DNA from: Brevundimonas subvibrioides
GTDB taxonomy: Bacteria; Pseudomonadota; Alphaproteobacteria; Caulobacterales; Caulobacteraceae
NCBI RefSeq assembly: GCF_002280785.1
Contig: NZ_NCEQ01000006.1
Coordinates: 62,001-126,000 of the forward strand
Direction of reading: 5' to 3'
Length of the DNA stretch: 64,000 bases
Of the stretch, positions 24,559-33,208 are shown in pieces. Each line of letters opens with the position of its first letter. Within the stretch, counting starts at the first letter, position 1. A program made the translations under genes and the position numbers. The notes under the pieces were generated by a model. It did not search any database and had not been told where the DNA came from. It saw only the letters and a program-made list of their open reading frames with translations.

Positions 24559-26367
24559 ATGACCGACGAAGATCCGCGCGAGGGACGCATCCGGCTGGGC
24601 CGGCGTCGCGACAAGGCGACCGAGAGCCTCGACGCCATCGAGATGGCCGAGAACGCCATGGAGGCCACGGAAGAGGCCATGGGTCCGCCCGACCCGGCCG
24701 TGCTTCTGGTCGAGGAACAGCGCCGCCTGATCAAGGCCCAGGTGTCCAACGAGCGGATGGGATTCGTCCTGCGCGTCATGACCGCCCTGGTCGGAGTCGC
24801 CTTCGTCGCAGGCCTGGCCATGATGGTCTGGACCGCCGCCCACTCGCGCGCGGTGGTCGTGGATCCGTTCGACAGCCCCTATGGCCTGACCCGGAGGGGG
24901 CACACGGGCCAGGTTATCGCCCGCGGCGTCGCCGACGTGGTCACGACCATCGGCACGGACGCTCGAAACTCAGCCGAGAACCGCGCCGTGGCCCTGAACT
25001 GGACGCGCGACGTCGCTGTCGTCGTGCCTTCGACCGGGGTCTCGCTGGGCGAGATCGACAAATTGCTGCGCGGCTGGTTCGGCAAGGAGACCCACATCGG
25101 CGGCGCCGTGACCGTCAGCCAGGACGGCGAGGTCTCCCTGACCATCCGCGCCGACGGCGTGCGCGGCCGCACCTTCACCGGCCCGGAATCGGAGATGCCG
25201 CGCCTGATCACCGAGGCGGCGGAATATATCTACGGCCGGTTCGAGCCCCAGCTGTTCGCCAGCTACCTGCTCGAGACCCGGCGTTACGAGGACGCCGAGC
25301 GGTTCATCCCCGACGCCTATGCGCGTCACCCCGGATCCCGCGCGGCCCTGGCCTACGACTGGGGCATCCTGCTGGCGACCCTCGGCCGCCCGACGGAAGC
25401 GGCCGACAAGCTCCGGCTCTCGCTCAATATCGAGCCTGACGACCCGGATGTCTGGGAGATGCTCGTCACCACCCTGTTCGACGCGGAGGGCGAGGAAGCC
25501 GCCGCCCGCGCGGCGCGCCAGATGGCGGCGCGATCGACCCCCGACGGCGAACCGATGCTGAGCGCCAACGGCCTGTTGCTGACCCAGGACTGGACCGGCG
25601 CCATCGAGCGCGCCGAGGCCGATATCGACCGGACCGGCGGGGAGGGCGCCCTGGGCGGTCAGGAGGTCAGCCTCGCCGATTCCGAAGGCCGCCGTCATGA
25701 CTACGCCGGCGCATTCCGCCATCTCGCCGGCGCGGCTCCCGACGCTCCCCTGACCCTCGCGGCCCGGCGCATGATCGAGACCTACCGCGCTCTCGGCTCA
25801 GGCGACCGCGCCGGGGCTCTCACCGCCGCCGAGGCTCTGGATGGGATCTGGCAGTCCGATGACGATGTCGCCTTCACCTTCTACGAGGCGCCCTGTTTCC
25901 TCGGTCTCGCCGAGGGGCTGTCCGGACGGTATGCCCAGGCCGAGGCGGGCTTCCTGCGCGGAGACCGCTACGTCGCCTGCGCCGCCTTCCGCGCCGATGT
26001 GCTGGAGGCGCGCGGCCTGCACGCCGAGGCCGACCGCCAGTACGGAGTCGCCATCCGCCTCGCTCCGTCCCTGCCGTTCGCCTATCAGCGCCGCGCCCTG
26101 ACCCTGCTGGGGCGCGGCGACACGGCCCGCGCCGTCACCCGCTTCCGGGACGCCCACCAGCGCGGCCCGCGCTGGGCCGATCCGCTCAAGGGCTGGGGCG
26201 ACGCCCTCGCCGGCCAGGGACGCTGGGCCGAGGCGGCGGAGAAATACGCCCAGGCTGAACCGTTCGCCCCGCACTGGCGGGCGCTGCATCTGGCGCATGC
26301 CGCGGCGCTCGACCGGCTCGGGCGACGTCAGGACGCCGAAGGGCAGCGCGAGAAGGCGGCAGCCTAG
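24559..26367 (+). CDS. TPR-repeat membrane-anchored protein of unknown function
   Basis: A 602-residue protein with an acidic and basic cytoplasmic N-terminus, one transmembrane segment at about 67-92 (MGFVLRVMTALVGVAFVAGLAMMVW) and a large domain with TPR-like helices. TPR-like units are seen near 225-300 (YEDAERFIPDAYARHPGS, GRPTEAADKLRLSLNIEPDDPDVW) and 480-600 (RYAQAEAGFLRG, PFAYQRRALTLLGRGDTARAV). The start at 24559 (MTDEDPREG) fits the change to coding composition. It lies upstream of fliQ in the same direction, but a gap of 280 bases with a CtrA-type site separates them, so it is not part of the flagellar operon. Its function is not recognised. Confidence 0.75.
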   Translation: MTDEDPREGRIRLGRRRDKATESLDAIEMAENAMEATEEAMGPPDPAVLLVEEQRRLIKAQVSNERMGFVLRVMTALVGVAFVAGLAMMVWTAAHSRAVVVDPFDSPYGLTRRGHTGQVIARGVADVVTTIGTDARNSAENRAVALNWTRDVAVVVPSTGVSLGEIDKLLRGWFGKETHIGGAVTVSQDGEVSLTIRADGVRGRTFTGPESEMPRLITEAAEYIYGRFEPQLFASYLLETRRYEDAERFIPDAYARHPGSRAALAYDWGILLATLGRPTEAADKLRLSLNIEPDDPDVWEMLVTTLFDAEGEEAAARAARQMAARSTPDGEPMLSANGLLLTQDWTGAIERAEADIDRTGGEGALGGQEVSLADSEGRRHDYAGAFRHLAGAAPDAPLTLAARRMIETYRALGSGDRAGALTAAEALDGIWQSDDDVAFTFYEAPCFLGLAEGLSGRYAQAEAGFLRGDRYVACAAFRADVLEARGLHAEADRQYGVAIRLAPSLPFAYQRRALTLLGRGDTARAVTRFRDAHQRGPRWADPLKGWGDALAGQGRWAEAAEKYAQAEPFAPHWRALHLAHAAALDRLGRRQDAEGQREKAAA

Positions 26368-26560
26368 AACCAGGCCTTGAGCCCGACGACCTCGAGGGCG
26401 TCGTCCGCCTCGCCGCCTCGCCGCCTCGCCGCCTCGCCGCCTCGGGCCTGGAAATGGTCGGCGCTGTCTCCGAGCGCGCGGCTCCCTTCGACGCCGAGAT
26501 CGCCGTCGTTCGACAGGAAGGCGGCGGCGCCCACGGGTGGCGCGGGCGTGAATAGACCCG
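26364..26560 (-). pseudogene. Possible remnant of a gene 3' end
   Basis: On the minus strand this stretch reads as an open frame with GC-rich third positions, including NDGDLGVEGSRALGDSAD and ending DALEVVGLKAWF-stop. The end alternates hydrophobic residues and finishes in phenylalanine, as outer-membrane barrel proteins do. No start codon with a ribosome site is visible, an upstream stop is close, and a tandem 8-base repeat interrupts it. A C-terminal fragment of a lost gene is the best guess; chance coding on the opposite strand is possible. Confidence 0.3.
26405..26444. repeat. Tandem repeat, five copies of an 8-base unit
   Basis: The unit CCGCCTCG is repeated five times without interruption, just after the TPR gene. 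Eight is not a multiple of three, so any change in copy number would shift a reading frame across it. It lies inside the possible gene remnant on the minus strand. Confidence 0.9.
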
Positions 26561-26586
26561 TTAAAGGCAGGGGTTCCGTCGTCGCG

Positions 26587-26602
26587 CTAACCCCCCGTTA
26601 AC
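26587..26602 (+). promoter_or_regulatory. CtrA-type binding box upstream of fliQ
   Basis: CTAA-CCCCCCG-TTAAC fits the CtrA consensus TTAA-N7-TTAA(C) with one mismatch and lies 45 bases before the fliQ start. In Caulobacter the fliQ promoter is a well-known CtrA target. The genes for CckA and ChpT, which feed phosphate to CtrA, are in this same window. Activation of the flagellar export operon by CtrA is therefore likely. Confidence 0.7.
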
Positions 26603-26646
26603 CACGCTCCCGGCATTTTCTGCCCAGTAGTTACCAGGGTTGGACA

Positions 26647-26910
26647 ATGAGCGGCGCGGAAGTTCTGGATGTGGGCCGCGACGCCCTGTGGCTGACGATC
26701 CAGCTCTGCGCGCCCGTGCTCCTCGTCGGTCTGGTCGTCGGCGTCGGCATCGGTCTGTTCCAGGCCCTGACCCAGATCCAGGAACAGACCCTGGTCTACG
26801 CCCCCAAGATCATCGCCATCTTTATCTCCCTGCTGCTGTTCCTGCCGCTGATGGGAGGCCTTCTCGGCGCCTTCATGCGGACCATCGCGGCGCGCATCTC
26901 GAGCATGTAG
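26647..26910 (+). CDS. fliQ: Flagellar biosynthesis protein FliQ
   Basis: An 87-residue inner-membrane protein with two hydrophobic helices (LWLTIQLCAPVLLVGLVVGV and IIAIFISLLLFLPLMGGLLG). The conserved FQALTQIQEQTLVYAPKI loop is diagnostic for FliQ. FliQ forms the export gate of the flagellar type III apparatus with FliP and FliR. Length equals the usual 86-90 residues. It is the first gene of a fliQ-fliR-flhB operon, with a CtrA-type box 45 bases upstream. fliP is not in view, which fits Caulobacterales, where fliO/fliP lie elsewhere. Confidence 0.96.
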   Translation: MSGAEVLDVGRDALWLTIQLCAPVLLVGLVVGVGIGLFQALTQIQEQTLVYAPKIIAIFISLLLFLPLMGGLLGAFMRTIAARISSM

Positions 26911-26919
26911 CGGGGCGGA

Positions 26920-27693
26920 ATGGAGCCCTACGCCACCGCCGATCAGGTCTGGGCCGGCGGGCTGATCTTCGCCCGCATCGGCGCGATGATCCTGACCCTG
27001 CCGGGCATCGGCGAGACCTATGTCCCGCCGCGCATCCGCCTGTCCCTGGCCCTCGTCATCTCGCTTTGCCTGTGGCCTGTCATCGGCGGGTCCCTTCCGG
27101 CCCTGCCCGACAGCCTCGGCGCCACGGTCGGTTGGGTCATCCGTGAGGTGATCACCGGCCTGATGATCGGCTCCATCCTGCGGATCTTCACCAGCGCCCT
27201 GTCGACCGCCGGCGAGATCGTCTCGCTGCAGACCACGCTCAGCTTCGCCCAGACCGCCAACCCGCTCATGGGCGGCCAGAACACCACCATCGCCGCCTTC
27301 CTGATGCTGTTCGGCACGGTCCTGGTCTTCGCCACCAACACCCATCATCTGTTCATCGCCGGGCTGGTGGGGTCCTACGAGCTGATCGCCCCGGCGCGTC
27401 CCTTGATCGCCGCCGACTTCGCCGAACTGGCCATCCGCACGGTGGGCGACAGCTTCATGCTGGGCGTCCAGTTGTCGGCGCCGGTGATCGTCTTCGCCCT
27501 GATCTTCAACCTCGCGGCGGGCCTGGTCGGGCGGGTGATGCCGGCCTTCCAGATCTTCTTCGCCGCGGCCCCGCTCAGCATCATCCTGGGCCTGTCGATC
27601 TTCGCCCTGTCGCTCGGCGTGCTGGGAACGGTCTTCATCGACCGCTACCGCAACCTGGCCAACCTGTTCGTCTCGGGAGGGGTCGGTGGCTGA
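26920..27693 (+). CDS. fliR: Flagellar biosynthesis protein FliR
   Basis: A 257-residue inner-membrane export-gate protein with six hydrophobic segments. The N-terminal ARIGAMILTLPGIGE and the central region with EVITGLMIGSILRIFTSAL and NPLMGGQNTTIAAFLML are typical of FliR. It completes the FliP-FliQ-FliR gate of the flagellar secretion system. It starts nine bases after fliQ and ends eight bases inside flhB, so the three genes are translationally linked. Length matches the family. Confidence 0.95.
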   Translation: MEPYATADQVWAGGLIFARIGAMILTLPGIGETYVPPRIRLSLALVISLCLWPVIGGSLPALPDSLGATVGWVIREVITGLMIGSILRIFTSALSTAGEIVSLQTTLSFAQTANPLMGGQNTTIAAFLMLFGTVLVFATNTHHLFIAGLVGSYELIAPARPLIAADFAELAIRTVGDSFMLGVQLSAPVIVFALIFNLAAGLVGRVMPAFQIFFAAAPLSIILGLSIFALSLGVLGTVFIDRYRNLANLFVSGGVGG

Positions 27694-28756
27694 CGACAAG
27701 GATCCCGACTCGAAGACAGAAGAGGCGACACCCCAGAAACTCGAGGAAGCGCGAAAAAAGGGCGACGTCGCGAAATCCGCCGACGTCGCCCCGGCCCTCA
27801 GCCTCCTCGGCGCCACCGCCGTCATCGTCATGGGTGGCGGCTATTTCGCCACCTCGATCGGCGAGGCCTTCATGCCCTTCATCGCCTCGCCCCACCTGCT
27901 GATCGGCGGGCTGGAGGCGGGCGCCGGCGTCGAGATCGGCATGAACGCCGTCTGGGCCGTAGCGCCCTTCCTCGGCGCGGTCATGCTGGCCACCATCATC
28001 GGCGGGGTGGGCGGGAACGTCTTCCAGTCCGGCTTCCTGTTCTCCGCCGAGAAGATGAAGCCCAAATGGGAGAAGGTCAGCCCGATGGGGGGGCTCAAAC
28101 GCATCTTCGGCCCGGACGGCCTGATGCAGTTCGCCCAGACCTTCGCCAAGCTGATCGCCGTGTCGGTCATCTGCTGGATGGTCCTGAAGCCGCACATGCG
28201 CGAGTTCGAGAACATGGCGGCGATGTCGCCTGCCGCGATCCTGCCGCTCACACGCGACCTGATGATCGCCCTGATGGCCTCGACCCTGGTCTTCCTGGTT
28301 CTCGGCGCCGGTGCGGACTTCATCTGGCAGCGGATGCGGTTCGCCAAGCGTCAGCGCATGACCAAGGAAGAGGTCAAGGAGGAGTACAAGAACACCGAGG
28401 GCGACCCCCATGTGAAGGCCAAGCTGAGGCAGATCCGAATGCAGCGCAGCCGCCAGAGGATGATGCAGAACGTCCCGAAAGCCACGGTCATCGTCACCAA
28501 CCCGACCCACTATTCGGTGGCCCTGCGCTATGAGGCCGGCGACGCCGCCCCCGTCTGCGTCGCCAAGGGCGTCGACGCCCTGGCCCTGCGCATCCGCGAG
28601 GTCGCGCGCGAGCACGACGTCCCTATCGTCGAGAACGTGCCTCTGGCCCGCGCCCTCTACGCCGCCGTCGACATCGACGAGACCATCCCGCGCGAACATT
28701 TCGAGGCGGCGGCCCGGATCATCGGCTTCGTCATGCAGAAGCGGAAGCGGCGATAG
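27686..28756 (+). CDS. flhB: Flagellar biosynthesis protein FlhB
   Basis: A 356-residue export-apparatus protein with four membrane segments and a cytoplasmic C-terminal domain. The N-terminus DKDPDSKTEEATPQKLEEAR is the classic FlhB opening. The self-cleavage motif NPTH is present (TVIVTNPTHYSVALRYE), which switches substrate class from rod/hook to filament proteins. The start is a GTG at 27686 that overlaps fliR by eight bases and lies after GGAGGGG. cckA follows 41 bases downstream, the same gene order recalled for Caulobacter. Confidence 0.96.
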   Translation: MADDKDPDSKTEEATPQKLEEARKKGDVAKSADVAPALSLLGATAVIVMGGGYFATSIGEAFMPFIASPHLLIGGLEAGAGVEIGMNAVWAVAPFLGAVMLATIIGGVGGNVFQSGFLFSAEKMKPKWEKVSPMGGLKRIFGPDGLMQFAQTFAKLIAVSVICWMVLKPHMREFENMAAMSPAAILPLTRDLMIALMASTLVFLVLGAGADFIWQRMRFAKRQRMTKEEVKEEYKNTEGDPHVKAKLRQIRMQRSRQRMMQNVPKATVIVTNPTHYSVALRYEAGDAAPVCVAKGVDALALRIREVAREHDVPIVENVPLARALYAAVDIDETIPREHFEAAARIIGFVMQKRKRR

Positions 28757-28797
28757 CGCTGTATGATCAGCCTACTGATTCGCGGGGCTGACTTGCC

Positions 28798-30861
28798 ATG
28801 ACCGTCTCAAACGCGCCGCCGGCGCCGAAGTTCGACATCACCGTGATCCTGATGGCGGCCGGTTTCGCCGTGGCCATCGCCGCCCTGGCCTGGCCCGCCT
28901 TCCAGGCCGGGCCCCTGACGACGCCGCACATGATTCTGCTGGTCACTGTGGCCGCAGTCGCTCTGATGGGCCTGTTCGCCTTCAACCGGATCGATGTCCA
29001 CAGCAGTAGCGACCGGCCCGCCGGCGACGTGGCGGTGGAGATGCTGGACGCCATGGCCGAGCCCGCCGCCCTGGTCTGGGCCTCCGGCGCCGTGCTGGCC
29101 TACAACGGCGCCTGGGCCTCCCAGAATGGCGCGACCGTCAATCTGCCCAAGGGCAAGTCGGCCCAGGCCCTCTACATGGCCTTCGCCCAGGCCCGCAAAG
29201 GCGAGCAGGGCCGCGCCATCGTCCTGATCGGCGACCGTGAGATCGAGGTCCTGATCGGTCAGGCCGGGGAGGGGCGTTTCCTGGTCCGGGAGGCGCCCGA
29301 GGCGACCCTCAGCCACACCCCGACCGCCGTCCCCGCGCCCGCCTATGCCGCCTCGAACGGAGACGCGCGCGCCATGGCCGCCGGCGCTCCGTTCGGCTCG
29401 GCCGTCATCGCGGGGGACGACATCTTCGCCGGCCGCGCGGAGGAGCCCAATCCGGCGCTGGCGACCCTGACCGGCCCCGCCTCGGCCCGCGACGCCGCCT
29501 TCGGCCATCTGTTCGATCCCGCCGGAGTGACCGAGGCCCGCGCCCGCATCGCCGCCGGCTCGACCGGCCCGATCGAACTGGTCGCTCGCGCCCATCCCGA
29601 CAGGATGCTGCACCTCTATGTCGCCCCGGAAGGCGACAAGCGCCGGGTCTGGCTGTTCGACGTCTCGGCGCAGAAGTCGATGGAGCTGCAACTGTCGCAG
29701 GCCCAGAAGATGCAGGCGGTGGGTCAGCTGGCTGGCGGCGTGGCCCACGACTTCAACAACCTGCTGACCGCGATCCAGCTCCAGCTGTCCGAGCTGCTGG
29801 AACGCCACCCGGTCGGCGATCCGTCCTATGACGGCCTGAACCAGATCCGCCAGACCGGCATCCGCGCCGCCGACCTGGTGCGCAAGCTGCTCGCCTTCTC
29901 GCGCAAGTCCACCGTGCGTCGCGAGCGGCTCGATCTCGGCGAGCTGGTCGGGGAGTTTGCGGTCCTGCTGCGCCGCCTGCTGCGTGAGGACGTGCGGCTG
30001 GAGACGGACTATGGCCGCGACCTGCCGGTGGTCATGGCCGACAAGTCCCAGCTGGAGACGGCGGTCATGAACCTTGCCGTCAACGCCCGCGACGCCATGC
30101 GCGGCGTGGTCGAGCCCGGCGCAGGCGTCGTCACCATCAAGACCCTGCGTCTGACCCAGGCCGATGCGCGGACCCTCGGCTGGCTTGAGGCGCCCGACGG
30201 CGAGAGCGCCTTGATCGAGGTCTCCGACACCGGCCCCGGCGTCCCGCCCGAGCTGCTGGACAAGATCTTCGAACCCTTCTTCACCACCAAGGCGGTCAAT
30301 GAGGGCACCGGCATGGGCCTGGCCACCGTCTACGGCATCGTCCAGCAGGCCGGGGGCCATATCGGCGTCACCAATCTGGAGGGGGCGGGCGCGGCCTTCC
30401 GCATCTTCCTGCCCGCCGCCTCGGAACAGGAGCTGATCGAGGTCGGCCCGGTCGTGGCCAAGGTCAAGAGCGCCCCCCGCGACCTGTCGGGCAACGGCCG
30501 CATCCTGTTCGTTGAAGACGAAGCCGCGGTGCGCGGAATCGCCGCCCGTCTGCTGCGCCAGCGCGGCTACGAGGTCATCGAGGCCGCCGACGGCGAGGAG
30601 GCCCTGTTGCTCGCCGAGGAGTGGGCCGGCCAGATCGACATGATGATCTCCGACGTGATCATGCCGGGCCTCGACGGGCCGAGCCTGCTGAAAAAGGCCC
30701 GCCAGTACCTCGGCGACGCCCCGGTCATGTTCATCTCCGGCTATGCCGAGAGCGACTTCTCCGACCTGCTGCAGGACGAGGCTGGGGTCTCCTTCCTGCC
30801 CAAGCCGCTGGACATCAAGACGCTCGCCGAACGGGTGAAGCAGGAACTTCGGCCGGGGTGA
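28798..30861 (+). CDS. cckA: Hybrid histidine kinase CckA (cell-cycle kinase)
   Basis: A 687-residue hybrid sensor kinase. It has two membrane helices near the N-terminus (VILMAAGFAVAIAALAWPAF and MILLVTVAAVALMGLF), a PAS-like sensory region, and a HisKA domain with the phospho-acceptor H317 (GGVAHDFNNLLTAI). The ATPase domain has NLAVNARDAM, DTGPGVP and GTGMGLATVYGIV, and the receiver domain has D619 (MISDVIMPGLDG). CckA passes phosphate through ChpT to CtrA and CpdR and controls replication, division and flagellar genes. chpT is at 57467. Its position after fliQ-fliR-flhB matches Caulobacter. A GANTC site (28777-28781) lies just upstream, suggesting possible CcrM influence. Confidence 0.95.
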   Translation: MTVSNAPPAPKFDITVILMAAGFAVAIAALAWPAFQAGPLTTPHMILLVTVAAVALMGLFAFNRIDVHSSSDRPAGDVAVEMLDAMAEPAALVWASGAVLAYNGAWASQNGATVNLPKGKSAQALYMAFAQARKGEQGRAIVLIGDREIEVLIGQAGEGRFLVREAPEATLSHTPTAVPAPAYAASNGDARAMAAGAPFGSAVIAGDDIFAGRAEEPNPALATLTGPASARDAAFGHLFDPAGVTEARARIAAGSTGPIELVARAHPDRMLHLYVAPEGDKRRVWLFDVSAQKSMELQLSQAQKMQAVGQLAGGVAHDFNNLLTAIQLQLSELLERHPVGDPSYDGLNQIRQTGIRAADLVRKLLAFSRKSTVRRERLDLGELVGEFAVLLRRLLREDVRLETDYGRDLPVVMADKSQLETAVMNLAVNARDAMRGVVEPGAGVVTIKTLRLTQADARTLGWLEAPDGESALIEVSDTGPGVPPELLDKIFEPFFTTKAVNEGTGMGLATVYGIVQQAGGHIGVTNLEGAGAAFRIFLPAASEQELIEVGPVVAKVKSAPRDLSGNGRILFVEDEAAVRGIAARLLRQRGYEVIEAADGEEALLLAEEWAGQIDMMISDVIMPGLDGPSLLKKARQYLGDAPVMFISGYAESDFSDLLQDEAGVSFLPKPLDIKTLAERVKQELRPG

Positions 30862-30868
30862 ATTGCTG

Positions 30869-31048
30869 CCCTCTCCCCTTGCGGGAGAGGGAGATCGCGC
30901 ACGGCGGCGTTAGCCGCCGTTCTGGCGCGGTCGGGTGAGGGGTCACACCGACTGGAAAAGTCATCGCGCGATCCGCTCATCTCGACCATCGGTGTGACCC
31001 CTCATCCGTCAGCCTTCGGCTGCCACCTTCTCCCGCAAGGGGAGAAGG
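30869..31048. repeat. Intergenic palindromic element, family B, long copy 1
   Basis: A 180-base composite with hairpin arms at both ends (CCCTCTCCC-CTTGC-GGGAGAGGG at 30869-30891 and CCTTCTCCC-GCAAG-GGGAGAAGG at 31026-31048). An inner inverted pair, GGGGTCACACC/GGTGTGACCCC, lies about 60 bases apart. The same parts in reverse order form the element at 47421. It follows cckA and may terminate its transcript. Confidence 0.85.
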
Positions 31049-31121
31049 ACCGTCGCGGTCGCCCCCTTGCCTCCCGGCCCTGCTTGCGCCCCTATGCGCC
31101 CGTCCCAGTTCCGGAGTTCCC

Positions 31122-32951
31122 ATGTCCGTTCGTCGCCTGCTGACCGCGTCCGCCTGCTTCGCCGCCCTGACCTTCGGGGCCGGCCTCTCACACGCCCAGG
31201 ATTACGACGTCAGCTTCGACAACGCGGTCCACCACGAGGCGCGGATCACCGTCACCTATCGTGAGGTCGGTTCGGCCCCGGTGCGGTTCCAGATGTCGCG
31301 CTCCTCGCCCGGCCGTTATGCGGTCCACGAGTTCGCCAAGAACATCTATTCCGTCTCCGCAGTCGACGGGCGCGGGCGTCCGCTGACCATCGATCGGACC
31401 GATCCCTACGGCTGGACCGTTCCGGGCCATGACGGCACGGTCAGCCTTTCCTACACCCTGTTCGCCGATCGCTCGGACGGCACCTATTCCCAGATCGACG
31501 CGAGCCACGCCCACCTGAACATGCCCGCGACCCTCGCCTGGGCGACGGGCTTCGACGACCGGCCGGTCGTCGTGCGGTTCAAGCCGTTCTCGCCCGACTG
31601 GATCGTCGCGACCCAGCTCCAGCCGCAGGCAGAGCCCAACACCTTCGCCGCTCCGAACCTGCAGTATCTGATGGACAGTCCGACCGAGCTCAGCGCTCAC
31701 ATGGTGCGCGAGTGGACGGTCGATGACGCGGGCGTTCCCCGCACCATCCGCATCGCCATGCACCATGCCGGCACGGACGCGGAGATGGACACATTCACCG
31801 AGCGCGCCCGCCGCATCGTGGACCAGCAGATCGCCGTCTTCGGCGACGTGCCCGACTACGATTTCGGGACCTATAGCTTCATCGCCGACTACCTGCCCTG
31901 GGTGAACGGCGACGGGATGGAGCATCGCAACTCCACCATCATCAACGATACCCGTTCCCTGAAGGACGCAAACTTCGACCAGCTGGGAACCCTCAGCCAC
32001 GAGTTCTTCCACTCCTGGAATGTGGAGCGCATCCGCCCCGAGGAACTGGAACCGTTCGACTTCACCCGCGCCAATCCGACCCCTTCCCTGTGGTTCGCCG
32101 AAGGCTTCACCAGCTACTACGGCCCTCTGACGATCCGCCGGGCGGGCGTGGCCAACACCGACGCCTTCCTCGGTGAGATGGGCGGCCAGCTGGACTTCGT
32201 TCAGAACGCGGCCGGCCGTCGCTTCGGTTCGCCCCAGGAGATGAGCCTGCGCGCGCCGTTCGTCGATGCGGCCACGTCCATCGACCCGACCAATCCGAAC
32301 ATCTTCGTCTCCTACTATCCGTATGGCGCGGTCATCGGCTTCGGTCTGGATCTGACCTTGCGCCAGCGGTTCCCCGGCGTGACGCTGGATGACCTGATGC
32401 GCGCGATGTGGCGCACCCACGGCGTGCCCGAGCGGCCCTATGCGCCCGCCGACATCGAGGCCGCTCTGGCCGAGGTCACCGGCGATCCCGCCTTCGCCCG
32501 GAACTGGTTCGCCCGCACGATCGAGGGTAGCGACCTGCCCGACTTCGGCCCGCTGCTGGCCCAGGCGGGGGTCCTGATCCAGCCCGTCCGTCCGACCGCC
32601 GCCTGGGCGGGAGCGGTCCGCCTTCCGGCAATGGGCGCTCCCGTCATCGCGGCCGCCCTCGCGCCCGGCACGCCACTCTACGCCGCCGGCCTGGATCGTG
32701 GCGACCAGATCGTCGCGGTGGGCGACAAGGCCATCGCCGGCCAGACGGACTGGACCGCCGCGCTCGCCGCCGCGAAGCCCGGCGACGAGGTCTCGATCCG
32801 CTTCCTCCAGCGCGGGGTGGAGCGATCCGCCATGTTGCGCTTCGCCCCCGATCCGTCGTTCACCCTGGTGCGCGTCGAGGCTGGCGGCGGGCTTGTTACG
32901 CCTGCACAACTGGCCTTCCGCGAAGCCTGGCTCGGCGCCGCGACGGAATGA
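31122..32951 (+). CDS. M61 family metallopeptidase (glycyl-aminopeptidase type) with PDZ domain
   Basis: A 609-residue secreted zinc peptidase. The signal peptide (MSVRRLLTASACFAALTFGAGLSHA) is followed by the M61 beta-sandwich domain. The catalytic helix has H293-E-x2-H in SHEFFHSWNVERIRPEEL, and the third ligand is the glutamate of WFAEGFTSYY. A C-terminal PDZ-like region near 510-575 carries GTPLYAAGLDRGDQIVAVGD. M61 enzymes trim N-terminal glycine or alanine from peptides, in the periplasm here. The ATG at 31122 follows CCGGAG. It precedes the DUF885 block, and all are likely part of peptide use, but each gene appears to have its own promoter region. Confidence 0.92.
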   Translation: MSVRRLLTASACFAALTFGAGLSHAQDYDVSFDNAVHHEARITVTYREVGSAPVRFQMSRSSPGRYAVHEFAKNIYSVSAVDGRGRPLTIDRTDPYGWTVPGHDGTVSLSYTLFADRSDGTYSQIDASHAHLNMPATLAWATGFDDRPVVVRFKPFSPDWIVATQLQPQAEPNTFAAPNLQYLMDSPTELSAHMVREWTVDDAGVPRTIRIAMHHAGTDAEMDTFTERARRIVDQQIAVFGDVPDYDFGTYSFIADYLPWVNGDGMEHRNSTIINDTRSLKDANFDQLGTLSHEFFHSWNVERIRPEELEPFDFTRANPTPSLWFAEGFTSYYGPLTIRRAGVANTDAFLGEMGGQLDFVQNAAGRRFGSPQEMSLRAPFVDAATSIDPTNPNIFVSYYPYGAVIGFGLDLTLRQRFPGVTLDDLMRAMWRTHGVPERPYAPADIEAALAEVTGDPAFARNWFARTIEGSDLPDFGPLLAQAGVLIQPVRPTAAWAGAVRLPAMGAPVIAAALAPGTPLYAAGLDRGDQIVAVGDKAIAGQTDWTAALAAAKPGDEVSIRFLQRGVERSAMLRFAPDPSFTLVRVEAGGGLVTPAQLAFREAWLGAATE

Positions 32952-33137
32952 CGATCAAGGATTTTATTCCGATTCTACCCTTGCGCCGAATGGGACCGAC
33001 AACCATCTGAAGGCGCGTGATCTTTGAAACGTCCCAAGGTTTTCCGTCTGTCCGTTTCGTCCAAAAATTTCCGATAATCCCGCCGCCGGCCCCTTCGGGC
33101 TCAGGCAAGTCTCTGATTTTACTAGAACGGCTCGTCA

Positions 33138-33176
33138 GTTCGTCCGTTTCGTCACCCTGTTTTTGGTCCGGATAAT
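33138..33176 (+). repeat. Left copy of a 39-base inverted repeat flanking the DUF885 block
   Basis: The segment starting GTTCGTCCGTTTCGTCA and ending GTCCGGATAAT matches the reverse complement of 40125-40163 at 36 of 39 positions. A second partial copy of GTCCGTTTCGTC is at 33050-33061. The end forms a hairpin GGTCCGG/CCGGACC. It lies 32 bases before the first DUF885 gene. Confidence 0.85.
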
Positions 33177-33208
33177 GCCGCCGGACCCGCGTTCTGGAAG
33201 GTTCTCCC

